From Stereocaulon alpinum (lineage: Eukaryota > Ascomycota > Lecanoromycetes > Lecanorales > Stereocaulaceae): a stretch of 64,000 nt of DNA. The position numbers and the translations under genes are program-made. The notes under the pieces were generated by a model. That model worked only from the letters and a program-made list of their open reading frames with translations. It searched no databases and was not told where the DNA came from. Positions 46,402-57,998 of the stretch are shown here, piece after piece. The stretch lies in contig JAEUBA010000030.1 in NCBI GenBank assembly GCA_018257865.1, forward strand, positions 248,001 through 312,000. Reading direction: 5' to 3'. How positions within the stretch are numbered: the stretch's first letter is position 1; each line of letters opens with the position of its first letter.

Positions 46402-46921
46402 GGCTTCGCTGTGCGTACACGTTCGGCTCGCGTTGCGGCAGAGCTGACGTGATCATTTGCTAGTGAACGAGCTCAGTGGGCTGACGACAAGGGCGGGCCT
46501 TTCTTGAAAGAAGACATAAGCCCTAGAAGTTCTAGAAGCAATATGAAGATCAGGTCGATGCGCATTCACTGGTGGGATCGCTATCAAATGAGGCTCTTTG
46601 GCAGGGAGTGAGGTGACTGATGGTGGACTAAGATGATCGGCGTTTCGGCCCGCGATTTCACGCTTGGCACCACGCTAAGGCTAGCTGCGATATCTGAGTT
46701 TTTGAAGCTCTCTTAGAGGAGGAATAAGGTTGAAGAGGAGCGGTATCAGAACATTTTGCTGGTGTTCATAGGTAGACTTGACCATCATCAACTACTTTCC
46801 AAACCCATGTACACTTGAAGATTTCAGAAGCCCACCAATCTGTAACCTAACCGAACCATCAAATGGTCCTACAGATAGAAATTTTGGGCTGAATCAGGGG
46901 GTCATCTAAGCAAACGTGAGA
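46402..46921. promoter_or_regulatory. Divergent promoter region of NTO1 and the small plus-strand gene
   Basis: These 520 bp between two start codons on opposite strands should contain both promoters. No specific element is recognised. Confidence 0.45.
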
Positions 46922-47328
46922 ATGTCGAACAACGTGTGGACCAACAGCGGCCAAGGACCAAGACAAGCTTCGGGCATTCAGCCTAACGCGACAGCTCAAG
47001 CGCCTGCCGCACCTGCGTTCAACGCGCAAGAAGTCAAAGAGCTTCTGAAGAATGGTAATCTATGACCAACGTTCTATCTACACCAAGCAGGGACTGATGT
47101 GCCCAAGCTTACAAATCCGGAAACCCATATCTACCTTATCACCCAGGTCCTGAGGCTGCCCACAGCACAAGAAGGCCAGCCAAACGTGCGTCCGCACCTC
47201 CGCCTAGTTGATCTTCCGAGCACTGACGCTTATCAGTAAGCAACATGGCTAACAACAAAGACTTCTTCCCTGAACTACGGAACCAAGTCCTCGCAATGCG
47301 CCAGGGTGGTGGGCGCGCCGGTGGTTAA
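46922..47328 (+). CDS. Small conserved-looking protein, unknown function (87 aa)
   Basis: Three exons, 46922-47054, 47147-47185 and 47237-47328 (introns 92 and 51 nt), join in phase to 87 residues. The ORF is invisible as a continuous frame. The N terminus is Ser/Asn/Gln/Ala-rich and leads into a short helix, FNAQEVKELLKNG. The C terminus reads NNKDFFPELRNQVLAMRQGG and ends in a Gly-rich tail. Two clean introns at phase-consistent sites in such a small gene argue that it is real. I have an impression of similar short proteins in other ascomycetes but cannot name a family. It is divergent from NTO1. Confidence 0.6.
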
Positions 47329-48435
47329 TGCGCTACCATAGTCCAAAGTCATAGCTCCTGAGTACAACGGAGTATCTGTTGTGGGATTACCATCAACGAT
47401 ATGGTATGCCAACTAAATTGCCTTTCGATTCCATGCTGAAAAGGCAATCAGTGGTATCAGAGAACCATCGTCTGGACCTGAACGAACTACGTCCGTATGG
47501 ACAGCAGTTTACCAGGAAAGGCGAACTGCATGTGTCGTATGCGATTAGCGAGATACCCCGGTTACATATGCATCGTCGATGCGAGGTACGATTCAGGAAC
47601 CTTCGGGGCCAGGCATACAGGTTATGTGCTCTGCTGTCTTTGCCAACTTAACTTCTCAATCCTTCACACTTCTCCTGTCTCCATTGCATTTTGAAGAAGA
47701 ACAGCATTGTATGCCTGGCCTTATCCTCGTGGTTCTTTCGAATAGCACTCGGGTCCTGCCCTGGCTCGTCACAACCCCGTTCGGTTTGCTTCCGCGTTGC
47801 AAATGTCCATTCTCATCTACAAGGTGTCCTTGAGAAGCCACCTGCTACTCGTCTATGGCGGAAGATTGCTGTAATGATCGCTGTGATGGTGCTTTGGCTG
47901 CATGAACTTTTGTCGCAATCAACAGCTCGAAAGAGCAACGTCTACTAGCCCATACCTGGAAAGGAAGGTGTCAAGTTGCAAAACCGCGCTCTTCCGGGCT
48001 ATTGGTTGGCGTTGGTCGAGGTTGTGAAGAGGCTTGCATAAATTCGTTATCCGACCACAGAAAAGTTACCCCGCTCTGTGATTGCAGCTCTCCCCAGCGC
48101 TTAGCCCTAATCCTTTGGTCTGATTTGCTACGTCCAACATACAGTTCCAATCCTTTGGCTGAGAGGAAAAGATATATAGACGGGCCGCTGGACCAACAAT
48201 CCTTCTGCACCTACAGTCTCATTAATCGCTTTCCCTCAAGTTAACGCTTGCTTTATTTTTGCTATTTGCTTCGATTGGCTGGTCCAATCATCTACTTCGC
48301 GCTCTCTAATTCATTAAGAAAGCATACCACCTTTCCAAGACAGTCCTGTTGATCAGGCTCCATCTTCACCGTCACTTCATCAAGTCAATTCAGCATCAAT
48401 CACCGTCTTTTCACAATCCAATCCATACCGCAGAC
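47329..48435. other. Intergenic region, no gene recognised
   Basis: Frames at 47379-47651 and 47579-47948 (plus) have no recognisable domains. The last ~200 bp (48230-48435) are pyrimidine-rich and form the 5' leader and promoter of the next gene. Confidence 0.5.
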
Positions 48436-48810
48436 ATGCTTGCCCGCGCCGCCCGCCCTAAGCTTGCCCTCGCCGTCCCAACCCTGAACACCGTCTCCGC
48501 CGCTGCTGCCAAATCTCCTCTTCCACGCACACCGCTCTCACCTACGCCAATTAGCCCCACAGTCCGCAACACTCGCCTCAACCAGCGTGGTTTCTCTACC
48601 CTGCAACCACCAACGTTCGCATACAGCCAGTCGTCCAACACAAAGAGCATCCTCAAAAAAGGACAGGCCTCAAGCTCGTCGAGCAAGAAGTTATCCTTCA
48701 AGGAGGAACCATCTGTGCGATGCATCACACCGGTACCAGAAGACTACCACGGCACCTATATGAAGATGAGCAAGGATGAGCGCAGATGGGGTAAGGGAAG
48801 GGAACAGTAA
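48436..48810 (+). CDS. Small Ser/Pro-rich protein with RVxF-like motif (124 aa)
   Basis: One exon. The ATG at 48436 is preferred over the more upstream in-frame start, because the sequence before it has a run-of-the-mill 5'-leader composition. The N terminus (LARAARPKLALAVPT) is basic and amphipathic and could be a mitochondrial targeting peptide, but this is weak. A Ser/Thr/Pro-rich middle follows, then TKSILKKG and KKLSFKEEPSVRCITP. The end carries YHGTYMKMSKDERRW. KKLSF resembles the PP1-docking RVxF motif, and the terminal block looks conserved among small ascomycete proteins. Function is unknown; a phosphatase-linked role is a guess. Confidence 0.6.
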   Translation: MLARAARPKLALAVPTLNTVSAAAAKSPLPRTPLSPTPISPTVRNTRLNQRGFSTLQPPTFAYSQSSNTKSILKKGQASSSSSKKLSFKEEPSVRCITPVPEDYHGTYMKMSKDERRWGKGREQ

Positions 48811-50961
48811 ATGGAGTGACTGAGCTGTCAACATCTAAGGCCGGCAACCACTCTGTCCGCTTGGGAAACCCACCACAACGGAAGAGCACGACGTGACATG
48901 GGATGAGATGAGTTGACGATGATTGTAACGGACTGCATGAGATAGTTGGTTATGAAGCACAATTTTTCGCTTGCCAAATCGTGTAGCTTGTAATAGTGAA
49001 TACCTTGCGCAGAACCCTGCCCACCATTGTCCCTCCAATTTTGCCTTCCCGCGACCCTGTGACCACTTGACAGACTTGGAGGCCACCGTAGACACCAATA
49101 GCCTTCCACATTTGCGGATCGCTCCCGAAGTTTATGTATGCGGGCCAGTTGGCCTGATACCTATCTGACACTTCATAAGAAACAGAGCACCAGCATAATA
49201 TGGAATACCGATTAAGAGGTTCTCCTGAAATTCGTGCGGCTGCTTAGCCACATCCGTGTGTTGATAGGTCAAGTCCAGGCAACTCAGCTGAAACCTCTGA
49301 CAACTGTGCCAGAACCTGCAAAAAGTTGAGTACTCTGAACGGAGCGGCTGAAACGAGATCGAGGCCATGCTATCGTGAGGAGGAATCCCATGCACTCCTT
49401 GGAGAATGAAGACTTGGCACAGGGGGATCATCGATCTGGAGCTTGACCAAGTCCGCACTCAACCAGCCCTAGATTTAGCTTTAACTTCCGGCAGAGGGGT
49501 GGCCACGCGACGCCCGGGCAGAGGTAAAGCAACAAACCTAAGAATTGACGAACATGAAGGCGGTGCAAGATGTTGTACCTGCATAAGTGGGGAACTCATA
49601 ACACAGAAAAGGAAAGGTGGCAGGGGCAGTGCCAGCGTTTCTGTTACTTGTCAGAAATATGTCACAGATTTGTGCAGGGGCGGAGTCAAAATCTGAAACA
49701 TCAAGAGCTTTCGTGTCAGAATGGCTTCAGCAGACCAGGCAGAAGCCACGACATGATGCTATACGTTTTGAAAGGAGCGCGGCAGTCTGTTCTACTGCGC
49801 TGATTGCTGTATCTTTGGCTTACAGTCAGCCCTTGAGGCTAATGAGCTGGCCGGCAGAGTCGGGTCCCCTAGTTATTCATGACTGTAGCACTGCATCGTA
49901 TAGTTTTTGAATCCGTAGCCAAAAGTCATAGCATCGGAGGTAAATACGATTATACGAGTTGCAAGGCCATCGTCTTTATACGTTCTTCCGTACGTCAGAG
50001 TTTTGTAACTAGACCTTATAGGAAGGTCTGCATCTGAAGAAGGCTCAAAGGCTCCGGAGATCGCTAAGAGGACGGACCAACGTTTAGCGAAGGTCTGTCG
50101 ATCTGCCTACCTTACTGTACAAACAATCGGCACTACAACTCCGACTGCCTGGATACTTCAGAGCATGATCGAGATGCATACACAGTTCTCGATCTCTTTC
50201 ACATCCTTTCACAGTCAGCTCATCAATTCTTGGGAAAACTAAACTATTGATGATTTGGTCTGTAATGCAGTCAAAGCCTCAATGGAAATGCTAAGAACAC
50301 CCAATAATAGAAACGGACTATTCCCAGCTCAGCCTAACGTAGCCGCCGCGCTTGCTCGAACAATCTAAAAACATACACGGAAGTCAGCACCTAGCAGATT
50401 GGCCTATGAGACGCTCTGTTCCCACGCCTGCTCTTGCAAACAAACCTCTCAGAGACCTCGACTATGTGGGCGCTTGGTTCCTGGTGCCCGGTAATACTAT
50501 GTTTCATCTTTCTTAGAGTTTCCAAAATAAAACCATGCACGCTGGCGTCAACACCGGCCAAAACAGAGTTAACGCAGGACTACTCTGACCCATTCCACGA
50601 CCTTCATGCACACTGTTGGCGAGCAACGGATTATAAGGTCGCTTGCTTCGCCTCAATTGCATTCATGCTTTCCTCTTCAGAATGCAGGAGTAATCGTTAA
50701 GACATTACCATCCAGGCTTATTTTCTTCTAGGGGTACCTTGTTCCTTTCCTTACCAGTACTTTCTCTACTTAGCCTCCTCTGTTTACTCGTTACTTCTTT
50801 CCCCGTATGACTCTGCATTGCAAGCCATCTCTTCCTTCCTTACCAGTATAAAGCCGGGACCCCGCGCCTCCCTCTGATCTTTTCCTTCTCTGTATTTTCT
50901 GTCTGCTCCCTCCCGGCGAGGCTTTCTGAACCCAATCACCTTCTACCTTTTCTTCAATAAG
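48811..50961. other. Gene-poor region
   Basis: About 2.1 kb without a supportable gene. Minus-strand frames at 48950-49171 and 49132-49458 overlap in different frames and contain hydrophobic pieces, but I could not join them. A plus-strand frame at 50434-50700 is Cys-containing without known motifs. The end (50700-50961) is CT-rich and is the promoter/leader of the Myb-like gene. One TACTGTA is near 50112. Confidence 0.45.
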
Positions 50962-51943
50962 ATGCCCAAGGCTCCCACTCGCTCCATCAATACTACTCAC
51001 CGTATCACCCCATACCCAATTACTACAACGGCACCAATAGCACCGTCAACAATGGCACCCCAACCCCCATCACCTGTCGCCTCTGGTAATGACCGTCACG
51101 CCTCCCAATCATGGCCGCCACAGAATGACCAGCTTCTAATGGATGCCCGTCATCGAGGTATGAATTGGCAACCTATTGCCACAAAATACTTTCCAGATAA
51201 GACCGCCAATGCATGTCGGAAACGACATGAACGCCTCATGGAGAAGCGTAGTGCCAACGAAAATTGGGAAGGCGTCAAGATGGAGACGCTCGCCAGAGCC
51301 TACGTCGACGTCCGCGAGCAAATGTGGAAGATCCTCGCAGATCGGGTAGGCGAGAGATGGCAAATTGTAGAACAAAAAGTGAGTTCTCATTCCAAGATCC
51401 AAACTTTGAATATTCGATGGAGATTAATTCCCGTCTCAGTGCATGGAAAAGGGCCTGAAAACTCTCCAAACGGCCGGCCGAACCGCCACGCGCCGCGAAC
51501 GAGCTAATCTGGGCAATGACCTAGACCCACACAATTCCGATATCACAGACAGCCGATACGCCACTCCTCGGCGATCAGGATCCCACCAGGAAGGCGACGA
51601 ACCCAGTTTCAACGACAGTGCTCTCGGGCACAGTGGCAATCACCCTTTCATTACAAATAGTAGACATGACGACCAGCCTTATACACTCCCCTCTGCAACA
51701 CCCTCTTATAGCTCTTCCGTCCGCTCGTACAGCACCCCAACCTCAACGGGGTATACACCCACCATCCCAAATGCACCGCAATTCGGATCACCGATGATGG
51801 CCCAGAGCCAGAGCCTCCCACCCTTCCAGCCACCGCAGCCAACGCTTCCGTCATTTTCGAGCGCGTTCGGTATGCCAAGTATTAGCGCAGTAATGAGTTC
51901 GCATTCGCCTCAAAGAGGCGCGGCCGTTACCACGCATTGCTAG
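50962..51943 (+). CDS. Myb/SANT-like DNA-binding protein
   Basis: Two exons, 50962-51378 and 51440-51943, around a 61-nt intron, give 306 residues. A Thr/Pro-rich N terminus (1-45) precedes a Myb-like helix-turn-helix at ~51-96 (WPPQNDQLLMDARHRGMNW, then KTANACRKRHERLMEKR). A Trp-containing helical segment follows (~100-140). The remainder is Ser/Pro/Tyr/Gln-rich and disordered, as in fungal transcription regulators. The single Myb repeat with the ANACRKRHERL recognition helix is a widespread fungal type. Target genes are unknown. Nuclear localisation is inferred. Confidence 0.82.
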
Positions 51944-52282
51944 ACTCACCCATCTGTCATATTATTCCAGCAGGTATATTGCTACGGTAATTAGATTCTC
52001 CTTTGGTATTCTTTTTTTATTCATTATTTGGGCCTCCTTAAGTTAGGAATAATGTGACGATATATGCTGGGATGAGACACCTCAACTGTACGATTATGAT
52101 GGCACATGGGACAGGGCGGTGTACGATATGTATTTGCTATTTTTCCTCGTTGCTTTGTGGAGGAAAAGCCATATCTTGTCTCGTCTTGTGATGGATTGGA
52201 CATCTGTATAGTATGTAATGGTCTGAATTAATGCTTCAAACCACTTTCCACTTCCACGTCCTCATCTGCCTCTAGCGCCATA
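51944..52282. other. Convergent spacer
   Basis: 3'-to-3' spacer between the Myb-like gene and QRI7, AT-rich as expected for untranslated ends. No other feature is seen. Confidence 0.5.
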
Positions 52283-53885
52283 TCAATTTATTTTAACTCG
52301 ATCATCATGTCCCTCTCGTCTCTTCCAACAATCCGCCCCAGGGATCCCCCCATCCTCCGCCAGAGGATCCAAACTCCACTTCCTCAACGCCCTACACCCC
52401 AACCCACTCTCCCACCCACCCTCCCACATCTCCATCCCCGCCCACGCAATCATAGCCGCATTATCAGTACAAAGCTCGACAGGCGGAAACGAAAGGCCTA
52501 TATGCGGAAACCCACGGGCCGTAAGGAAGGAGCGGAGTCTGCGGAACGGAGAGCGTGTGTGTGTAAGCGCCAAGGGTCCTGCTAATTCAGGTGGGGTGGG
52601 GGCGGTTGGTTGGCTTACACAGTTCTCAAATAGCCGTTGCTAGCGACGCCGCCGCTGACGACTAGGGTCTTGACACCCTGACCTTGGCCGCTTTCTGAGA
52701 GGGTGGTGAGGGCCCAGCCGACTCGGCTGGCTAGGTGCTCGAAGGTTAGGCGGAAGGCTTCGCGCGCTAGGTCGATGCGCTCGGGGGTGCTCATGGTGGG
52801 GTTGTTGTCGCAGAGGTGTTTTATGGCGCTGCCGAGGCCGGAGAATGTGTATTGCATGGAGCGACTTTTGAGACCGCTTCGGGTTTGTGCTAGGGGTGGG
52901 GAGAGGGCCCAGGTCCATTTTGTTTCTTTTCGCGCGATCTCTTCGCCTCGTGTGGTTGGCGCTGTGTAATTGTAGTCGTCAGAGCCGTTTGGGAAGGCGA
53001 ATTTCTCGAGTAGACGGCCGTACATTATTTCGCTTGTTGCGTTTGTGATATCAGAAGGGAGGACTAGGCGTGCGATTTTGTCAATGCAGTCGCCAATTGC
53101 GATGTCGGTTGTTGTTGCGAGGATGGAGTGGGTTGTTAAGGACGCGGAGTCCAGGAGAAGTGTGTGGCCGCCCGAGACGAGGAGAGAGAGGAAGGGGAAG
53201 GCGGGTTGAGGTTCGTAGGCTAGATTTGTATTGTCGACGCGGTCGTTGAGAGCGGAGACGAGACGCGGTGTCAACGCATGAGCCTGCATATGGTTCACCC
53301 CGACGAGAGGGACCTGCCATGCGACTGCTAGACCTTTGGCTGTGTCGAGACCTGTGGTAAGGCTAGAGCGCATACCGGGGCCGCGAGTTACCGATACGAA
53401 GTCTGGCTTCTGCTTTTCGATGGCTGGGCGGCCGGGAGCGTGGAGCGTGATTGTTGAGCCAGGTGTTGGAGAAACGTCGCCATTGTTGCTGTGGACATTA
53501 GGGAGGCTATGGAGAGCTTTGACGACAAGAGTGGCTAGGTTCTCTTGATGAGATGCAAGCGCCACGATTGGATGCACGCCGCCATGCGCACTGTTGTTCG
53601 CGGTGATCTTCTTGTGGAAGTGGAGATGGCAGGTGGAGGGGAAGGAGTAGGATGATCTATTGGAAGGGCGGTGATGGTCGCGCTTTTCTAGAATAGCTAC
53701 CGAAGTATCATCGCTAGGAAGACGAACGTCAGCTGGAAGCATCAGATCCTCGGTGGGGCAGAATCGTACCAAGATGTTTCAATCGCAAGTGTCAAGATCT
53801 GGCGTCGGCGGCTCTGCACTAGAAGCAGAGTTCCCGCATAGGCGGTTCCGGTAAGCCGAAGATATCTTGCCCCCAGTACCAGCAT
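52283..53885 (-). CDS. QRI7: Mitochondrial tRNA N6-adenosine threonylcarbamoyltransferase (Qri7/OSGEPL1)
   Basis: Three exons in reading order: 53770-53885, 52619-53713 and 52283-52538 (introns 56 and 80 nt), giving 488 residues. The join at the first intron restores LTLAIETSCDDTSVAIL, the N-terminal ASKHA signature of the Kae1/TsaD/Qri7 family. Metal-binding HMQAH gives H180 and H184. SVTRGPGMRSSL and SLLVSGGHTLLL are further family motifs, and VVSGGVASNGYLR is the C-terminal nucleotide-site segment. The first ~30 residues (basic, Leu-rich, no acids) look like a mitochondrial presequence, which separates it from cytosolic Kae1. The enzyme makes t6A37 in ANN-decoding mitochondrial tRNAs. An insertion (~110-140) makes it longer than the yeast enzyme. 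It is divergent from the carrier gene at 54332. Confidence 0.93.
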
Positions 53886-54331
53886 TCAACCTCCAAATTC
53901 AGCTGTCACACTCAGAAGCAGGCATTGATCACAAACGGCTTTTATGTCTACAAGAAGCCCTGAAGGAAGGGCCAAAGGGTCGGATCCCGGCGCCGAGATG
54001 GCGTACAGCGGAACTCAACCGCTATCAAATTTCGATTTCCGTGGCCCAATAAAGTAATTTGGCCTACCAGCTCCTGTGGCTTCAAGCTTCCAGCTCCAAC
54101 GCGATACCGAGCACAGGGTGATTCATATCCTCATACGACCATCATCATGGAATCCGCTTCAGAACCTTTCCGAGGAGAACATTTAGAGGCTTGAGAGGAT
54201 CTCGCATTCCCTCTTCTGCGCCTTTTTTGGGCCCCCGTCCGGCGCCTTTTTTATTAAGCGTCGAAGAGCTTGCCAACGGCCGACCAACGAGCTGAAGAAG
54301 ATTTTCGTTTGTCAGAAGACACCCTGACACC
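53886..54331. promoter_or_regulatory. Divergent promoter region of QRI7 and the aspartate/glutamate carrier
   Basis: 446 bp lie between the two starts. Both products act in mitochondria, so shared regulation is plausible but unproven. No specific element is recognised. Confidence 0.45.
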
Positions 54332-56553
54332 ATGGCGACCGCGAAGGCTGCTGTGAAAGAGTCTCTTCTGGGAACGACAGTGGAGCCCGAGTTCTCGGCT
54401 CAAGCCAGAGCCACATTCGACGGCAACGCGAAGCAAGATGAGACGACTGGAGAAAAGTACATGACGGAAGAAGACTTTGTGAGCGCAATTGCTCCCGATA
54501 GCGAGAACTACGTACGACTCTGAGCTCCCAATGGCAAAGCGTCTTTATTAAGATAAGAAGCTAAGAGCTGACTTGTTTCCCTACCACAGCATAAGATTAA
54601 ACGGGAACAGTATGCGATACTGTTTCAAATCGCTGATCGACGGAAAACGGGACGTATAACTCTGCGAGACTGGGGTGTTTTCGACAATTTGTTGAACAAG
54701 CCGGACGCTGAATATGAAATTGCGTTCCGCCTTTTCGACGAGAATGGTACCGGCACGATCAAGTACGACGACTTCCAAAGACTGTACAATCAAAACAAGG
54801 GGACAGACACGATACCGTTCGATTGGAACTCTGAGTGGGCTTCTTTATACGTCGGATCAAGAAGACATCGTCACGACATTACATATCCTCAATTCTCGCA
54901 GATGTTACGTGGTCTTCAAGGCGAGAGGATACGACAGGCTTTCCATATCTTCGACACAGATAAAGATGGCTACATAGAGCCTGAAGACTTCCAACGCATC
55001 ATCATGGAAACGGCGAAGCATAAGCTGTCCGATCATGTACTTGAGAATTTACATACACTATGCAATATCTCAACGGGTAGCAAGATCTCTTACGCAAATG
55101 TACGAGCGTTCCAAAACGTTATCAGAGAAATGGATTTGGTGGACCTAATCGTCCGCAATGCAACAGAGAAAAGTGGAGACGGTACCATCACACGGACAGA
55201 TTTTCTCAACGAAGCAGCTCGCATAACGCGATTCTCCCTTTTCACTCCCATGGAAGCCGATATCTTATTCCACTTTGCTGGTCTCGATGCACCGTCCGGT
55301 CGACTTTCAATCACCGACTTTGCCAAAGTTCTCGACTCCTCATGGCAAAGCGCATATGCTCTGGGCATTGGAGCAGCCGGTACAGTCTCAGATACTGCGC
55401 ATAAGGCGATGTCAAAGACGAAGAGCATTCTACATAGCGTGCTGGAGTCAGCACACCACTTCGCCCTTGGAAGTGTAGCAGGCGCTTTCGGCGCGTTCAT
55501 GGTATATCCCATAGATCTCGTGAAGACGAGAATGCAAAACCAGCGGAGTAGCCGCGTTGGACAAGTGATGTACAAAAACTCGATCGATTGTGCGAAAAAG
55601 GTCATTACGAATGAGGGTCCCAGAGGCTTATACTCTGGTGTCTTGCCGCAACTAGTGGGAGTTGCGCCTGAGAAGGCCATAAAACTCACTGTCAACGATT
55701 TGATCAGAAATCACTACTCGGACGAGACTGGCAAGATATGGTGGCCACATGAGGTTTTGGCTGGTGGTGCAGCAGGTGGCTGCCAAGTCGTAAGTCGAGC
55801 ATGGCTGTTCAACAGTGCCTAGTACTAATCTTCAACTAGATGTTCACCAACCCTCTTGAGATCGTCAAGATCCGGCTCCAAGTACAAGGTGAAGTCGCCA
55901 AGTCTGTCGAAGGCGTGGAACGGAGATCAGCCATGTGGATCGTGAAAAATCTGGGTTTGGTCGGCCTTTACAAAGGTGCAAGTGCCTGTCTCCTCCGAGA
56001 CATACCTTTCTCGGCCATCTATTTTCCCGGCTATAATCATCTAAAACGAGATTTCTTTGGGGAAAGTCAGACCAAGAAACTTGGTGTCGTTCAACTCTTG
56101 ACAGCAGGTGCAATTGCAGGTATGCCAGCTGCTTACCTGACTACGCCCTGCGATGTCATCAAGACGCGATTGCAGGTCGAAGCCCGGAAAGGAGAGACCA
56201 AGTACACGTCTCTGCGGCAATGTGCGAGAACAATTTACAAGGAGGAGGGTTTCCAGGCGTTCTTCAAGGGTGGACCAGCACGTGTGCTGAGATCTTCTCC
56301 GCAATTCGGCTTTACACTGGCTGGATATGAAGTCCTGCAGAAGATGCTGCCAATGCCTGGAAGCGAGAGTGAGGGTCCTTCAGTAGGAGGGCATGCGGAG
56401 CCTGCTGTTGGCCTTCAAAAGGCAACAGCACCCCTGCCGTATCTGAGGAGTCGAAACGCACTGAAGATCATTCTAGATCTTGACGAGAGTTTCGGGGTGC
56501 CGAAAAACCCCATGGGCAAGGGTTGGGTGCCTTTGTCTGGGATGCGTAGTTAA
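54332..56553 (+). CDS. AGC1: Ca2+-regulated mitochondrial aspartate/glutamate carrier (AGC, Aralar/citrin type)
   Basis: Three exons, 54332-54511, 54590-55789 and 55840-56553 (introns 78 and 50 nt), give 697 residues, typical for long AGCs. The N-terminal half is an EF-hand domain facing the intermembrane space: DENGTGTIKYDDF (loop at D110) and DTDKDGYIEPEDF (D182), plus degenerate hands. The C-terminal half (~365-650) is a mitochondrial carrier with three Px[DE]xx[KR] repeats, PIDLVKTRM, PLEIVKIRL and PCDVIKTRL. It exchanges matrix aspartate for glutamate plus H+ across the inner membrane, in the malate-aspartate shuttle. Yeast Agc1 lacks the long EF-hand half; filamentous fungi, like animals, have it. 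A ~70-residue tail after the last carrier helix is not conserved-looking. Confidence 0.95.
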
Positions 56554-56739
56554 ATTTGTTATGATGTGGGGGCGTTTTTCTCCCTACTATGCATGGCGGT
56601 GGAAGGTTCTCTAGTATTTACAGCATTGCGTTGAAAGCCAGGTTATAGAGGTCCTCTGTTATTCAAGCCTTACGTTCCTCTCCAGGAGCCTCCCTCCTCC
56701 TGGGTCTGTACAGTTATATATAAGCGATAAATGGACGAT
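56554..56739. other. Convergent spacer
   Basis: Short 3'-to-3' spacer between the carrier and the HhH-GPD gene. No feature is recognised. Confidence 0.5.
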
Positions 56740-57699
56740 CTAAGCCGCCTCAGCTTTAAGAGCCTCAATATTCCCCTCCAGATCAGCCCCAACCGCCCTT
56801 TCCAATATTCTCACAAAAGCCTTTCTCTTCTTCTCCGCCTCGTTTTGGGCTTCAATGTCTCCAACCTGCAAATCCTCCCACTTCTCCTCTATCAACTTTC
56901 TCAACTCTTCCCCATCGTCAGGCAACCCCAGTCCCTCCACCGCTTTCCCCGTCCTCTCATCAACAAATGGATACCACTCTTCCCAAATTCCCTGTACTCT
57001 CCTCCCAAAGATATCCAACCCCGTCTTACCCAGCCCCTTGACATTGCTCTTCAGCATCTTCCTCTCCTCCTCTAGACTCTTGTTACACGCCTCCCTCAAT
57101 CCATACATCCCCAGATCATCCTCATCCATCTCCGGATCTTTGACTACCATACTCGCCATCCCAACGATCTCCTCAGCTGTCTTCTGCCGGTGCTGTGTCC
57201 GTGCTGCGTCTAGTGCTTTCCTCACACCTTCGTAACCTGCCTCATGAATCTTCTTTGCTGTCGTGAATTCGTACGGCTGATTGAAGATTGTCCTGATTGA
57301 GCGCAGGCCTAGCATGTGTCCAATTGGTCGACTCAGTATGAGAGCACATACTAATTCTTCGAAGGGAGTGAATATTGAAGTGCTGTAGGCGCGTGTATTG
57401 CTGCTCCGGTTTTTGAGATCTTCCGTCTCATCTTTTGGACGGCAGAGGGGAAGGGAGGTGGGGGAGAGGAGGTAGTTGAGAAGTTTCACGGTGTTCACAG
57501 GTGTAGTAGGGGCGCCGCGAGCGGAGCGGCGGGATTTATTCGAAGCGGTAGTGGTATTCGATGGGGCTTTGCGCTTTTTAGATGAGCCGTTTGTCTTCTG
57601 AGTTGTGTCTTTGGGCTCTTCCTTCAATTGAGTAGGTTGCCCTTTCTTAGCTGGCTTCTCAGGGTTGGTGCCATTGGTCTGCTTATTCTTGGGAGACAT
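56740..57699 (-). CDS. HhH-GPD superfamily (DNA glycosylase-like) protein
   Basis: Single exon. I start at the ATG at 57697-57699 (319 residues), because the frame upstream to another ATG at 57789 encodes unremarkable sequence that would overlap the divergent promoter. Residues 1-70 are Lys/Thr-rich and look nuclear (SSKKRKAPS, SRRSARG). The body carries the helical fold of base-excision glycosylases: TPFEELVCALILSRPIGHMLGLRSIRTIF and then KGLGKTGLDIFGRRVQGIWEEWYPFVDERTGK. The family includes many fungal members of unproven substrate. The usual catalytic Asp/Lys of the endonuclease III group is not evident, so activity is uncertain. It is divergent from BUB2. Confidence 0.72.
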   Translation of the reverse strand: MSPKNKQTNGTNPEKPAKKGQPTQLKEEPKDTTQKTNGSSKKRKAPSNTTTASNKSRRSARGAPTTPVNTVKLLNYLLSPTSLPLCRPKDETEDLKNRSSNTRAYSTSIFTPFEELVCALILSRPIGHMLGLRSIRTIFNQPYEFTTAKKIHEAGYEGVRKALDAARTQHRQKTAEEIVGMASMVVKDPEMDEDDLGMYGLREACNKSLEEERKMLKSNVKGLGKTGLDIFGRRVQGIWEEWYPFVDERTGKAVEGLGLPDDGEELRKLIEEKWEDLQVGDIEAQNEAEKKRKAFVRILERAVGADLEGNIEALKAEAA

Positions 57700-57998
57700 T
57701 GTGCCTGGGGGATATGCTAGAGAATGGATGAAAGAAAGCCATATTCTATTTGAAATGGGGATTGACCAGCCTGCGAAAGGTGAGGTCATGAAGTGGTCAG
57801 GAACCGATGATCGTGCATACCCCTGTCAGCCTTATGGAGCTGTCGCGTGGAATGCGCGCTTCGGGATCCCTGCTCGTTCCAGCCCGCAGTGTGACCCACG
57901 ATGGAGTTTCAACGTCAATCCAGGCATACAATTGAGCGCACGGGTCCTGATTACAGCAGCTCATCTATTTCGAACGCTGTCAAAAAAGGACTGTAAAT

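Noticed and set aside
48828..49458. Overlapping minus-strand frames with hydrophobic stretches
   Set aside because: Frames overlap out of phase and no splice combination gave a coherent protein.
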